Below the pieces are notes generated by a model. The model had not been told where the DNA came from, searched no databases, and saw only the letters and a list, made by a program, of their open reading frames with translations. From contig NZ_QKYW01000006.1 in NCBI RefSeq assembly GCF_003253735.1, forward strand, positions 124,001 to 188,000: a DNA stretch of 64,000 bases. The letters are read 5' to 3'. Within the stretch, counting starts at the first letter, position 1. Every line of letters starts with the position of its first letter. Made by a program: the position numbers and the translations under genes. The DNA is from Pseudomonas sp. URMO17WK12:I2. Its GTDB lineage: Bacteria; Pseudomonadota; Gammaproteobacteria; Pseudomonadales; Pseudomonadaceae. Of this stretch, positions 17,461 through 26,053 are shown one piece after another.

Positions 17461-17795
17461 GTAGCCGGCTGCACTGCTGATTTGCTCGTCTCCAGCGTCC
17501 GTCAGGGGCGAGCCGATCAAACCGAACCAGTGATGAGCGCGTAGATATTGCCCGGTCATGAGCTATCGGAAAGTCGTGCCGGTTATGTCCAATGTGGGAG
17601 GGCGCCATGCGCCCGATTCGCGGGCATGGACCAGGCGTCCCCGCCCGCTCCCACAAAATATGCAGTCGACCTCAAACCGTGGGGGGGCTCAGCTCTGTAG
17701 GGTGGGCTTCAGCCCACCAACGCTAATCGCTCATCATCACGTTCAGATCAGCTAAGCGTACACGCTAGCGCCCACCTACAGCGGGGCAGCTTTAC
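17461..17795. other. intergenic region with two palindromic repeats
   Basis: About 335 bases between the convergent cysK and DMT genes. No gene is visible. It contains an imperfect palindrome at 17594-17654 and a longer one at about 17695-17780. Both have ends of types seen elsewhere in the window. Confidence 0.6.
17594..17654. repeat. REP-like palindrome (GTGGGAG ends)
   Basis: GTGGGAG at 17594-17600 pairs with CTCCCAC ending at 17654, with a GC-rich centre containing GCGGGCATGG. The repeat at 28071-28122 has the same ends and the same GGCATGG core, so the two belong to one dispersed extragenic palindromic family. Confidence 0.7.
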
Positions 17796-18683
17796 CTAAG
17801 CCGCTTGGCTCTTCGTAGGGCGAACCACCAACCACAAGGCGATGGCGATCAGGATACCGCCGTACAGGTGCGCCCAGGACAGCGGCTCGTCGAGCAGCAG
17901 CGCGCCCCACAGCACGCCAAAGATCGGGATCAGAAAGGTGGTGGTCGAGGCCCTGATCGGCCCGATGTCGTTGAGCAGGCGGAAATACAGCACGTAGGCG
18001 AAGGCCGTGCAGCCCAGGCCCAGTGCCAGCAGCGACGCCCACTCCAGCCAGCCGCCCCAGCTGGCCGGTGCGCCCAGCACCAGCGAGCCGGCGAACAATG
18101 GCAGCAGGAACAGGCTGGCACCCAGCAGGCTGCCGAATGCGGTGAGGCGGTTGTCCAGGCGCCCGGCTATCCAGCGCCGGGTCAGAAAACCGGCCACGCC
18201 ATAGCAGGCAGTCGCCAGCAGGCAGGCGAGGGCGCCAAACAGCAGGCCCATATCCAGCTGCGCCGGCCCGCTGCGGGTCAGCACGGCGACACCGAACAGG
18301 CCCAGGGCCACGCCCGCCGCTCGGCTCATGGTCATCGTCTCGGCGAAGAACAGGGCACCGATCAATACGCCCATCATCGGCGTGGTGGCATTGATGATTG
18401 CCGAGTAACCCGCCGGCAGCACCAGCGCCGCCATGCTGTACATGGCCGAGGGAATGCCCGCATTGATTACGCCCAGCACCAGGCACAGGCCGAGCTTGCC
18501 ATGGAAGTTCCACTTCACCCGCATCAGCAGCAGGATCGCCAGCAGGCCCAGCATGGCGATCGAGGCGCGAAAGAAGGCGGTCGGCATGCTGCCGATGACC
18601 GGTGCGACGATGCGCATGAACAGAAAGCTGGCGCCCCATATCGCAGCGAGCAGCAAGAGGCGCAGCATGTCGGCAGGGCGCAC
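17796..18683 (-). CDS. DMT-superfamily (EamA) transporter
   Basis: A 295-residue membrane protein with ten predicted helices in two EamA repeats (about residues 8-140 and 150-285). Typical EamA stretches are AAIWGASFLFMRIVAP, INATTPMMGVLIGALFFAE and the matching second-half TTTFLIPIFGVLWGALLLDE. These proteins export amino acids or other small metabolites; the substrate cannot be read from sequence. The start is GTG 18683 with GGGAG seven bases upstream. It is convergent with cysK. Confidence 0.88.
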   Translation of the reverse strand: MRPADMLRLLLLAAIWGASFLFMRIVAPVIGSMPTAFFRASIAMLGLLAILLLMRVKWNFHGKLGLCLVLGVINAGIPSAMYSMAALVLPAGYSAIINATTPMMGVLIGALFFAETMTMSRAAGVALGLFGVAVLTRSGPAQLDMGLLFGALACLLATACYGVAGFLTRRWIAGRLDNRLTAFGSLLGASLFLLPLFAGSLVLGAPASWGGWLEWASLLALGLGCTAFAYVLYFRLLNDIGPIRASTTTFLIPIFGVLWGALLLDEPLSWAHLYGGILIAIALWLVVRPTKSQAA

Positions 18684-19022
18684 GGCAAGCTCCCGTCAAG
18701 AAGTTGAGGGCGGCAGTGTTGCTGGATGATGCGCGCAAGGCAAGCACAGCATCTGCCGGCACCGAACATTTGCCGGTGTTTCATGGCGCTGCTTGCCGAT
18801 GTGCTTCCCTGGCTGACCAGTCGAATGTTGCGCCTGGCGCCACTATTGTTTGAACGGGCGGCTGGGCCCACGGGTCGCACCTCAGGTCCACGCGGGTGGC
18901 AATGGCAGCTTCACGCCTGCCGCGCTCAGCCTGCCTGCCGAGCCGCTCCTATATTCAGCGCTACCCCGATCCGGGTGGCTGCGCCCGCGAGCGCCAGGCC
19001 GAACAATGAAAGGATCCTTTCC
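18684..19022. other. intergenic region between DMT gene and TonB receptor gene
   Basis: About 340 bases separating divergent genes. A frame continuous with the receptor gene extends back to 18726, but it is Arg/Ala/Pro-rich, lacks a signal peptide and has no ribosome site, so it is treated as non-coding. The region must hold promoters for both genes. No clear Fur box was seen. Confidence 0.5.
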
Positions 19023-21152
19023 ATGAGCTGTAGATCACCTTCGCGCGCCTTCGAACTGTCCCACCTGAGCAGGGCCCTCCTGCTATGCGGCTGCGCGGTG
19101 GCCGGCACCTCACAGGCGCAGCAGGTGGCCGGCAGCCTGCTGCTCGAACCCAGCGTGGTCAGTGGTTCACGCAATGCGGCGCAGAGCTTCGACCTGCCGT
19201 TCTCGGTGGACAGCATCGACCGCGAGCAGATCAGTGACGGCCAGCTGGGCATCAATGCCTCCGAGGTGCTGACCCGGGTGCCCGGGCTGGTGGTGCAGAA
19301 TCGCCAGAACTATGCGCAGGACCTGCAGATATCCTCCCGCGGCTTTGGCGCGCGCTCGGCCTTCGGCGTGCGTGGCTTGAAGCTGATCAGCGACGGCATA
19401 CCCGCCAGCACCCCGGATGGCCAGGGCCAGGCGGCGACCTTCAATCTGGATACTGCAGAACGTATCGAAGTACTGCGCGGCCCGGCCTCGACGCTGTATG
19501 GCAGCAACGCCGGCGGGGTGATCCAGATGTTTTCCCGCGACGGCGTCGACCGGCCGCGCATTGGCGCCGAGACACTGATCGGCAGCGACGGCCTGACCCG
19601 CAACCACCTGACCGCCGAAGGCGAGGCGGATGGCGTGGGTTTCGTGCTCGACGCCTCGCGGATGGACACCGACGGTTACCGTGACCACAGCGCAGCGCGT
19701 CGCGACCAGACCTTCGCCAAGCTCAATTTCACACCCGATGAAGACAGCAAACTGGCACTGATCTACAGCAGCCTGGAGCAGAATGGCACCCAGGACCCGC
19801 TTGGGCAGGCCTGGGGAGCCTACAAGGCTGATCCGCGTTCGGTGGCAGTCAATGCGCTTGACTTCAATACCCGCAAGAGCATCGATCACCAGCAGCTGGG
19901 TGTGAATTACGAGCGTTATTTTGGTGATGCAACGCTGCAAACCACGGCTTATGCCGGCAAGCGCAGCGTTATCCAGTATCTGGCAATTCCTCAAGCGCCT
20001 CAGCGTAACAATCCCGGTCACAGTGGCGGCGTCGTTGACTTCGACCGAGAGTTTCATGGCGGTAGCATCCGCTGGCTGCAACCGGTGGGCGGTGTAAGTG
20101 GGGATCTGCGCCTGGTGTTCGGCCTGGATTACGATCAGAGCCGCGATGACCGACGTGGTTACGAGAACTTCTCGGGCTCGCAGATCGGCGTCAAAGGCAA
20201 CCTGCGGCGCGACGAAGTCGATACCGTCACTAGCCTGGATCCCTACGCACAGGTCACCTGGGCCATCGGGAATTGGACGTTGCAGGGCGGTTTGCGCTAC
20301 AGCACCGTGGAAGTGGATGTCGATGACAAGTACATCGTCGGCGCCAATGGCGATGACAGCGGCACTAGACGTTACGAGAAGGCCACACCGTCGATCAGCA
20401 TCGGCTACGCCTTTACGCCTGATCTGAACGGCTACCTCAGTGTAGGTAAAGGCTTCGAGACGCCGAGCCAGGCGGAGCTGGCTTACTCTCGGGGCAATTC
20501 CGGCTTCAACTACGGCCTGGAACCATCGGAAAGTACACAGTACGAGATCGGCCTGAAAGCCCGTATCGCCGAAGAAACCCGGATCAACGCCGCGATTTTC
20601 CAGATCAATACCGATGACGAGATCGTCGTGCTGGAAAATCGCGACGGCCGCACCAGCTACCAGAACGCCGGCAACACCCTGCGGCGCGGTTTCGAACTGG
20701 GCGTCGAAAGCCAGCTCGACGAGCAATGGTCAGCCGCCTTGGCCTACACCTACCTGACTGCAACCTACGATTCGCGCTTCGCCGCTGGCAACGCCATCGT
20801 CGACAAGGGCAATGACCTGCCCGGCGTGCCGCGCACAACGCTGTTCGGCGAACTGGCCTGGAAGCCGCTCGACGGCATCAGCACCGCGCTCGAAGGTCTT
20901 TACCGCAGCAAGGTCTACGTTGAAGACAGCAATGCCGAGAAAGCCGCGCCGAGCTATGCGGTGTTCAACTGGCGAACGCGTTTCGAACAGCACGTCGGTC
21001 CCTGGAAAACCCACCAGACCCTGCGCCTGGATAACCTGCTGGACAGGCAATACGTCGGCTCGGTGATCGTCGGTGATGGTAACCGCCGCTTTTACGAGGC
21101 GGCGCCAGGGCGTTCCTGGTACGCGGGAGCTGGGGTCGAGTACCAATTCTAG
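19023..21152 (+). CDS. TonB-dependent outer membrane receptor
   Basis: A 709-residue receptor. A signal region (about residues 1-35, LLLCGCAVAGTSQAQQ) precedes the plug domain (DLPFSVDSIDREQI, LTRVPGLVVQNR, RIEVLRGPASTLYGSNAGGVI). A C-terminal 22-strand barrel follows, ending in RSWYAGAGVEYQF with the terminal aromatic typical of barrel proteins. The plug has the IEVLRGP box common to siderophore and metal-complex receptors. Substrate is unknown; no siderophore genes are adjacent. AAGGA precedes the ATG at 19023. Confidence 0.88.
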   Translation: MSCRSPSRAFELSHLSRALLLCGCAVAGTSQAQQVAGSLLLEPSVVSGSRNAAQSFDLPFSVDSIDREQISDGQLGINASEVLTRVPGLVVQNRQNYAQDLQISSRGFGARSAFGVRGLKLISDGIPASTPDGQGQAATFNLDTAERIEVLRGPASTLYGSNAGGVIQMFSRDGVDRPRIGAETLIGSDGLTRNHLTAEGEADGVGFVLDASRMDTDGYRDHSAARRDQTFAKLNFTPDEDSKLALIYSSLEQNGTQDPLGQAWGAYKADPRSVAVNALDFNTRKSIDHQQLGVNYERYFGDATLQTTAYAGKRSVIQYLAIPQAPQRNNPGHSGGVVDFDREFHGGSIRWLQPVGGVSGDLRLVFGLDYDQSRDDRRGYENFSGSQIGVKGNLRRDEVDTVTSLDPYAQVTWAIGNWTLQGGLRYSTVEVDVDDKYIVGANGDDSGTRRYEKATPSISIGYAFTPDLNGYLSVGKGFETPSQAELAYSRGNSGFNYGLEPSESTQYEIGLKARIAEETRINAAIFQINTDDEIVVLENRDGRTSYQNAGNTLRRGFELGVESQLDEQWSAALAYTYLTATYDSRFAAGNAIVDKGNDLPGVPRTTLFGELAWKPLDGISTALEGLYRSKVYVEDSNAEKAAPSYAVFNWRTRFEQHVGPWKTHQTLRLDNLLDRQYVGSVIVGDGNRRFYEAAPGRSWYAGAGVEYQF

Positions 21153-21344
21153 GCAGCCCATGCGGCGATCCAGAAGAGCGAAGAGCCGGCCCGGTGGTGA
21201 GCGACGCTGCGCTGTGCAAACTAAGCGACGTTCGGTAGCGACTTGCAATGCTTTAAGACAGCTTTGCTCTCCACTACCGGGCGGGTTTCAGCTACTCTGA
21301 AATCAAGCGGTCACCATAGCCGCGCGTAGTTCGAGGATACCCTT

Positions 21345-21470
21345 ATGAAAGCCTGGTTCGAAAAAATCACTGCCCAGCTCAATGCCCTGTTTGCCCCACG
21401 CATGCAGCCGGTTCCAATTCGTAGCGAAGAGCAGCGTCGTCTGGCCGAAGAGCGCCGTCGTCGTCGCTGA
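21345..21470 (+). CDS. 41-residue basic protein with Arg tail
   Basis: A short gene coding an amphipathic N-terminus (MKAWFEKITAQLNALFAP), a proline linker (MQPVPIRSEEQ) and a tail ending AEERRRRR. GAGGA lies eight bases before the ATG and a GC-rich hairpin follows, so it has the signals of a real gene. From memory, similar short proteins occur across Pseudomonas, but I know of no function. The tail could bind nucleic acid or membrane phospholipid. Confidence 0.65.
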   Translation: MKAWFEKITAQLNALFAPRMQPVPIRSEEQRRLAEERRRRR

Positions 21471-21492
21471 TTTGCCTATGGCAAGTTGACCG

Positions 21493-21515
21493 AAGCGCCG
21501 CGCCGTGCGGCGCTT
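21493..21515 (+). terminator. hairpin after the 41-residue protein
   Basis: AAGCGCCGC (21493-21501), loop GCCGT, GCGGCGCTT (21507-21515): a perfect 9-base-pair stem 23 bases after the stop. The T run downstream is weak (GGTTTTC), so it is a moderate terminator candidate. Confidence 0.55.
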
Positions 21516-22059
21516 GATGAAGGTTTTCACGCTTTGTGATTAGGCGAAGCGTTCTATTTTTTTCGCTCGGTACCTGCCCCAATGGGTCGTGCTCGCCGAT
21601 CCAGTCAACTGCGTCGGTTGTTTGGCTTACTCGCTCCAGCCTACCTTTCGCCCAATCCCTTTCACATTGCCTCCCCGGCGCTGCGTCGGTAGTCAGGTTC
21701 CCTGCTGTAGCGGCCAGCCCACTTGCCAGTGCAATCTGGCTCCAACCTTCGCTCTTCTCATGCGCTCGTTGTCAGTGGTTGCGTGTTCGATCGCCCGGAC
21801 TGTGGCAGCGGCAGGTCACGATCTCCATCAAGGCGCTCTCAAGTCGTCGACGGGTTTGCCGACAACAGAGATGCCCGTTCGGGTAAGCAGAGAAAAAGCC
21901 CTGGCAGGGAGCCGGGTAGCACGGACTTCCCCCGGCTTTTTCTTGAGCGTTATGCGCATTTACATACCAACCGCCTACCCGTGCTGGCGTGGCAGCTTTG
22001 CTGTGCTAGACCTAGTTGAGTGGAAAGGACGTACCTTCACGTATTAAAGGATCGCAACC
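21516..22059. other. unexplained 540-base interval upstream of aer
   Basis: No convincing gene is seen. Plus-strand frames are open but rich in Cys, Ser and Arg, lack ribosome sites and resemble no family. The interval contains a terminator-like hairpin at 21911-21941, which implies that a transcript ends here before aer. It could be a small RNA, a decayed gene or a long untranslated leader. The aer ribosome site AAAGGA is at the right end. Confidence 0.4.
21911..21941 (+). terminator. terminator inside the pre-aer interval
   Basis: GCCGGG (21911-21916) pairs with CCCGGC (21931-21936), with a 14-base loop, followed immediately by TTTTTC. An outer alternative pairs AAAAAGCC at 21893-21900 with GGCTTTTT. 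No gene lies directly upstream, so the transcript it ends is unidentified. Confidence 0.55.
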
Positions 22060-23625
22060 ATGCGTCAGAATCTTCCGGTAACTCAGCGGGAACGGACCTT
22101 TCCCGGTCACGAGCGGTTGATTTCCACTACTGATCTAAACAGCAAGATCACTTACTGCAATGATGCTTTCGTGGCCATCAGCGGGTTCACCCGCGAAGAG
22201 CTGATCGGCCAACCGCACAATCTGGTGCGCCATCCTGATATGCCGCCTGCCGTGTTTGGCCATATGTGGGACACCATCAAGCAGGGCAAGCCCTGGATGG
22301 GCATCGTGAAGAATCGCGCCAAGAATGGTGACTTCTACTGGGTCAGCGCCTATGTCACGCCGGTTTATGAGCATGGCAAGGTGGCCGGGTACGAGTCGGT
22401 TCGTTCCTTGCCCAGCGAAGAGCAGAAGCGCCGTGCGGATAAGCTGTACGCGCGTTTGCGCAATGGCAAGTCGCCGGTGCCGGCGATTGAAACCCTGACC
22501 TATGACCTGATTCGTTCATGGCCGCTGATCATCGCGACGTTGATAATCCTGGCCGCCCAGACTGCACTCTCCGGGGTGTGGCTGGGGTTGCTGGTGATCG
22601 CGGTTATGGCCGCGCTGGCGTCCTATCAGCTGTACAGCAAGCGCGCGCTTATTCGACACACCCTTGGCGAGCATCCCAAGGCTTTTACCAGCAGCCTGGT
22701 GGCGCTCACCTACAGTGACAACCGAGGCGCCCAGGCGTTGCTCGACATGGCCATGATCAGCGAAGAAGCTCGGTTGCAGACCGCCCTGACGCGCCTCGAG
22801 GATGCCGGCGTCAACGTCAAGAAGCAGGCTGCCCAGGCCGCTGGCTTTTCCCGCTCGGGCGCCGAAATGCTCGATCAGCAGCGTAGCGAGACCGATCAAT
22901 CGGCGACTGCCATCAACCAGATGGCGGCCACCATTCAGGAAGTCACCCAGAACGTGCAGAGCACCAGCCATGCCGCCGAAGAGGCGGACCGGCTGGCCAG
23001 GGAAGGGCGGCAGCTGGCGGGCGGGAGTCTGGAATCGATGCAGCATATGGCCAAGGCCGTGGCGGATATCGGCCAGGCGGTGAACGATCTGGCCAACTCG
23101 ACGCAGTCGATTGGCAGCGTGGCCGACGTGATCACCTCGATTGCCGAGCAGACCAACCTGCTGGCCCTCAATGCTGCCATCGAGGCTGCACGCGCGGGCG
23201 AGCAGGGGCGTGGTTTCGCCGTGGTCGCTGACGAAGTGCGCTCGCTCGCCTCGCGTACCCGCGAGTCTACCCAGCAGATTCACCAGATCATCGCCTCGTT
23301 GCGTGCCGGTGCCGAGCGCGCCGTTGTCACGGCCGGGCGCGGTGAGGAGATCTCCCGGGAAAGCGTGCAGAGCGTGGAGGCGGTGCGCATCGCACTGGAC
23401 GGCATCAGCGAATCGGTCAGTCGCATCAGTGGCATGAGCCAGCAGATCGCCGCAGCCTCGGAGGAGCAGGGGCAGGTGGCTGACGACATCAGCCGGCAGA
23501 TCACCCGTATCGCCCACCTCTCCGAACAGGGCGCCGAGCAGGCCCACCAGGGTGCGGCGATTGGCAAGGAGCTGGAAACCATGGCCGATTACCTGCACAG
23601 CCTGGCCGAGCGCTTCAACCGCTGA
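22060..23625 (+). CDS. aer: aerotaxis receptor (PAS-MCP)
   Basis: A 521-residue transducer. The N-terminal PAS domain (about residues 15-115; [41 protein letters not shown]) should hold FAD and sense redox state. Next is a hydrophobic anchor ([18 protein letters not shown] ... [13 protein letters not shown]). The cytoplasmic signalling domain carries the MCP hairpin tip [20 protein letters not shown]. The classical C-terminal receptor-tethering pentapeptide is absent. It signals through CheA/CheW encoded 30 kb away. AAAGGA precedes the ATG. Confidence 0.9.
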   Translation: MRQNLPVTQRERTFPGHERLISTTDLNSKITYCNDAFVAISGFTREELIGQPHNLVRHPDMPPAVFGHMWDTIKQGKPWMGIVKNRAKNGDFYWVSAYVTPVYEHGKVAGYESVRSLPSEEQKRRADKLYARLRNGKSPVPAIETLTYDLIRSWPLIIATLIILAAQTALSGVWLGLLVIAVMAALASYQLYSKRALIRHTLGEHPKAFTSSLVALTYSDNRGAQALLDMAMISEEARLQTALTRLEDAGVNVKKQAAQAAGFSRSGAEMLDQQRSETDQSATAINQMAATIQEVTQNVQSTSHAAEEADRLAREGRQLAGGSLESMQHMAKAVADIGQAVNDLANSTQSIGSVADVITSIAEQTNLLALNAAIEAARAGEQGRGFAVVADEVRSLASRTRESTQQIHQIIASLRAGAERAVVTAGRGEEISRESVQSVEAVRIALDGISESVSRISGMSQQIAAASEEQGQVADDISRQITRIAHLSEQGAEQAHQGAAIGKELETMADYLHSLAERFNR

Positions 23626-23685
23626 CCCCTGATCCTCGGCTCGCAGTGAGCGCTGTGGCACACTGCGCGGCCGAGGAGATCTGCC

Positions 23686-24285
23686 ATGCCACGCCCCCGT
23701 TGTAGCCGCTGCAAGCGCCCGGCAAGTCACTGCCTGTGCGCCTTGATTCCCGATCTGCCGAGCCACACCGAAGTGCTGGTTCTGCAGCATCCCGATGAAG
23801 TCGATCATGCGCTCAATACTGCACACCTGGCGGTATTGGGGTTGCGCAACGCGACCTTGTGGGTGGGCGAGGTGTTCGCGGCGTTACCGGGCTGGCTGGC
23901 GCAACCGGGTTATCGTACCTGCCTGCTGTTCCCGGGTGAGCAGGCGCGCCCGATCAATGAGCTTGGCGCTGATGAGGATCGACGCCCCGTGCGCTTGGTG
24001 GTGCCCGACGGCACCTGGCGCAAGGCGCGCAAGCTGCTTTATCTCAATCCTGCCTTGGCAGACCTGCCACGGGTGACCCTGGCCGATGCGCCACCGTCGC
24101 GCTATCGCCTGCGCAAGGCGCCTATGGAAGGCTCGCTGTCGACGCTGGAGGCGATAGTCGTGGCCCTGAATCTGCTCGAGGCACCAGCCGATTATGCAGC
24201 ACTGCTCAAACCCTTCGATGCACTGATCGAGGGGCAGATTGCCGCGATGGGCGAAGACACCTTCAGACGCAACCACCTGCCCTGA
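23686..24285 (+). CDS. DTW-domain tRNA-uridine aminocarboxypropyltransferase
   Basis: A 199-residue protein of the DTW family, which transfers the aminocarboxypropyl group of SAM to uridine in tRNA (acp3U). Cysteines CSRCKRPASHCLC at the N-terminus form the zinc site; VVPDGTWRKARKLL carries the family's DTW signature (here DGTW); APMEGSLSTLEAI is the second conserved block. GAGGAG lies before the ATG. It is 60 bases after aer; a GC-rich hairpin lies between. Confidence 0.85.
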   Translation: MPRPRCSRCKRPASHCLCALIPDLPSHTEVLVLQHPDEVDHALNTAHLAVLGLRNATLWVGEVFAALPGWLAQPGYRTCLLFPGEQARPINELGADEDRRPVRLVVPDGTWRKARKLLYLNPALADLPRVTLADAPPSRYRLRKAPMEGSLSTLEAIVVALNLLEAPADYAALLKPFDALIEGQIAAMGEDTFRRNHLP

Positions 24286-24296
24286 GCAGTACTCGT

Positions 24297-25145
24297 TCAG
24301 GCAAAGCTGCCGTCACGAAAATCGCGCAGCGCCTGCTCGATTTCCTCCCGGCTGTTCATCACGAACGGCCCGTACTGCACGATCGGCTCATGCAACGGCT
24401 TGCCAGCGATCAGCAGAACGCCAGCACCCTCGGTACTGCCGATCAGCAGGTCGCCCTGATCATCCAGGCGTACCAGCCGGCCAGCCTTTACCTCATGGCT
24501 CTGTTGCACCTGCGCGTCGCCCTGGTAGACGTAGAGCAGGGCGCGGTGGCCCGTGGGCAGTTCAGGGCGCACGCTGCTGCCGGCGGGCAGGCGCAGGTCG
24601 AGGATATAGGGCTCGGTATGCGGGCGCTGTACGGCGCCAGGCTGGCGGTTTTCGCCCTCTTTGAAGGTGCCGGCAATGACCACCACCTCGACGTTCTGCT
24701 CGGTGCGCAGGCGCGGAATCTGCGCGCTGGGAATGTCGCGATATGCCGGTTCGGCCATCTTGTCGCGGCCCGGCAGGTTCAGCCACAGCTGGAAACCGCG
24801 CATGGCGCCCTGTTCCTGTTCGGGCATCTCGCTGTGGATGATGCCCCGGGCGGCGGTCATCCACTGCACGTCGCCGCCTTGCAGCAGGCCGACGTTGCCG
24901 AGGTGATCCTCATGGCGCATGCGCCCTTCGAGCATGTAGGTAATGGTTTCGAAGCCGCGGTGCGGGTGCGGTGGGAAGCCGGCGATGTAGTCGTCAGCGT
25001 TGTCGGTGCTGAACTCATCGAGCATCAGGAACGGATCGAAACGTTCGATACCGGTGCCGCCGATGACCCGGTTCAGGCGCACTCCGGCGCCGTCGGAGGC
25101 CGGCTGGCCTGGTTGGATGGCGAGGACAGGGCGTAGTTGATTCAT
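24297..25145 (-). CDS. pirin family protein
   Basis: A 282-residue bicupin. The metal site of the N-terminal cupin is in FPPHPHRGFETITYMLEG, with a further histidine in MRHEDHLGN; the conserved WMTAARGIIHSEMP follows. The C-terminal cupin (HRALLYVYQGDAQV) has no metal histidines. Bacterial pirins include quercetin dioxygenases and regulators of metabolic enzymes; this one's role is unknown. ATG 25145 begins the conserved sequence. It is convergent with the DTW gene; the stop codons are 11 bases apart. Confidence 0.88.
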   Translation of the reverse strand: MNQLRPVLAIQPGQPASDGAGVRLNRVIGGTGIERFDPFLMLDEFSTDNADDYIAGFPPHPHRGFETITYMLEGRMRHEDHLGNVGLLQGGDVQWMTAARGIIHSEMPEQEQGAMRGFQLWLNLPGRDKMAEPAYRDIPSAQIPRLRTEQNVEVVVIAGTFKEGENRQPGAVQRPHTEPYILDLRLPAGSSVRPELPTGHRALLYVYQGDAQVQQSHEVKAGRLVRLDDQGDLLIGSTEGAGVLLIAGKPLHEPIVQYGPFVMNSREEIEQALRDFRDGSFA

Positions 25146-25243
25146 CTGGCTGGCTCTCATGAAAAGCAATGAGTCCATGGTAGGCCAGGCGGGCCGCCAG
25201 ATGGGTGGGAAAAGATCAACTCATCTATCGAGAAAGTCGATGG

Positions 25244-25269
25244 CTGGCGGCGCCCTGGGGCGCCGCCAG
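25244..25269 (-). terminator. terminator of the mlaA operon
   Basis: CTGGCGGCGCC, loop CTGG, GGCGCCGCCAG: a perfect 11-base-pair stem starting four bases after the mlaA stop on the minus strand. The downstream bases are only slightly U-rich. Confidence 0.6.
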
Positions 25270-25273
25270 TGGT

Positions 25274-26053
25274 TCACTCGGCGATTTGCAGCTTGCGCGA
25301 CTCGGTATAGAAGAAACGCAGCTTCTCGTACTCGAACGGCGAGTTCAGCTGGCCGTAGCGGAAGCTGGTGGTCGAGCGCTGATCAATGCCCCGGAGCACG
25401 ATGATCTCGGGGTGATCACTGCTTGCCTCGGAGACGTTGAGGTAGTTGATCTGCTGGTTGATGCCGTAGTCCACCACCAGCCCCGTGGTATCACGCAGGT
25501 TGGACGGGCCGAGGATCGGCAGCATCAGGTACGGGCCGGCAGGGGAGCCGTAGAAGCCCAGGGTCTGGCCGAAGTCCTCGCGCTGCTTGGGCAGGCCCAT
25601 CAGCGTGGCCGGGTCCCACAGGCCAACCACCCCCAGGGTGGTGTTGAACAGCAGGCGCGCCGTGGTGTTCATGGCGCGTTGGCCCTTGAACTGCAAGGCA
25701 CTGTTGACCAGGTTGGGTACGTCACCCAGGTTGCTGAAGAAGTTGGTCACGCCCTTCTGCACGAAGCCCGGCGTGACGTAGCGGTAACCGTCGACCACGG
25801 GCAGGAACACCCATTGGTCGAAACGGTAGTTGAAGTGGTAGACGCGGCGGTTCCACGACTCCAGCGGATCATGAACCTCCAGCGCCGAGAGCGTGGAACG
25901 CTCGAACTCGCGCTGGTTCAGGCCCGGGTTGAACTTGAGCTCCCTGAGCGGTTGCTTGAAGCCATCGTCGTCGACGCTGGTGGTCTGGGCGGAGGCGGCG
26001 CCGCAGCTCAACAGGGCAGCGAACAGTGCGAGAGTAGGGAAGGACTTAGCCAC
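25274..26053 (-). CDS. mlaA: MlaA (VacJ) family outer-membrane lipid protein
   Basis: A 259-residue exported protein of the MlaA family, which removes stray phospholipid from the outer leaflet of the outer membrane and hands it to MlaC. Core motifs: DPLESWNRRVYHFNYRFD, FFSNLGDVPNLVNSALQ, NTTLGVVGLWDPA, ILGPSNLRDTTG. The signal sequence contains LLSC, a loose lipobox, and also ASA-Q, a signal peptidase I site, so lipidation is uncertain. The start is GTG 26053 with GGAG eight bases upstream, overlapping the preceding gene by eight bases, which implies coupled translation. Confidence 0.88.
   Translation of the reverse strand: MAKSFPTLALFAALLSCGAASAQTTSVDDDGFKQPLRELKFNPGLNQREFERSTLSALEVHDPLESWNRRVYHFNYRFDQWVFLPVVDGYRYVTPGFVQKGVTNFFSNLGDVPNLVNSALQFKGQRAMNTTARLLFNTTLGVVGLWDPATLMGLPKQREDFGQTLGFYGSPAGPYLMLPILGPSNLRDTTGLVVDYGINQQINYLNVSEASSDHPEIIVLRGIDQRSTTSFRYGQLNSPFEYEKLRFFYTESRKLQIAE

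Noticed and set aside
18726..19022. Extended N-terminus of the TonB receptor reading back to an ATG at 18726
   Set aside because: The added 99 residues are Arg/Ala/Pro-rich without a signal peptide; the ATG at 19023 has AAGGA and is followed by a proper export signal.
21940..22059. Sigma-54 or sigma-28 promoter before aer
   Set aside because: GTGGCAGCTTTGCTG has only nine bases between GG and GC, and no TAAA...GCCGATAA-type site was found.
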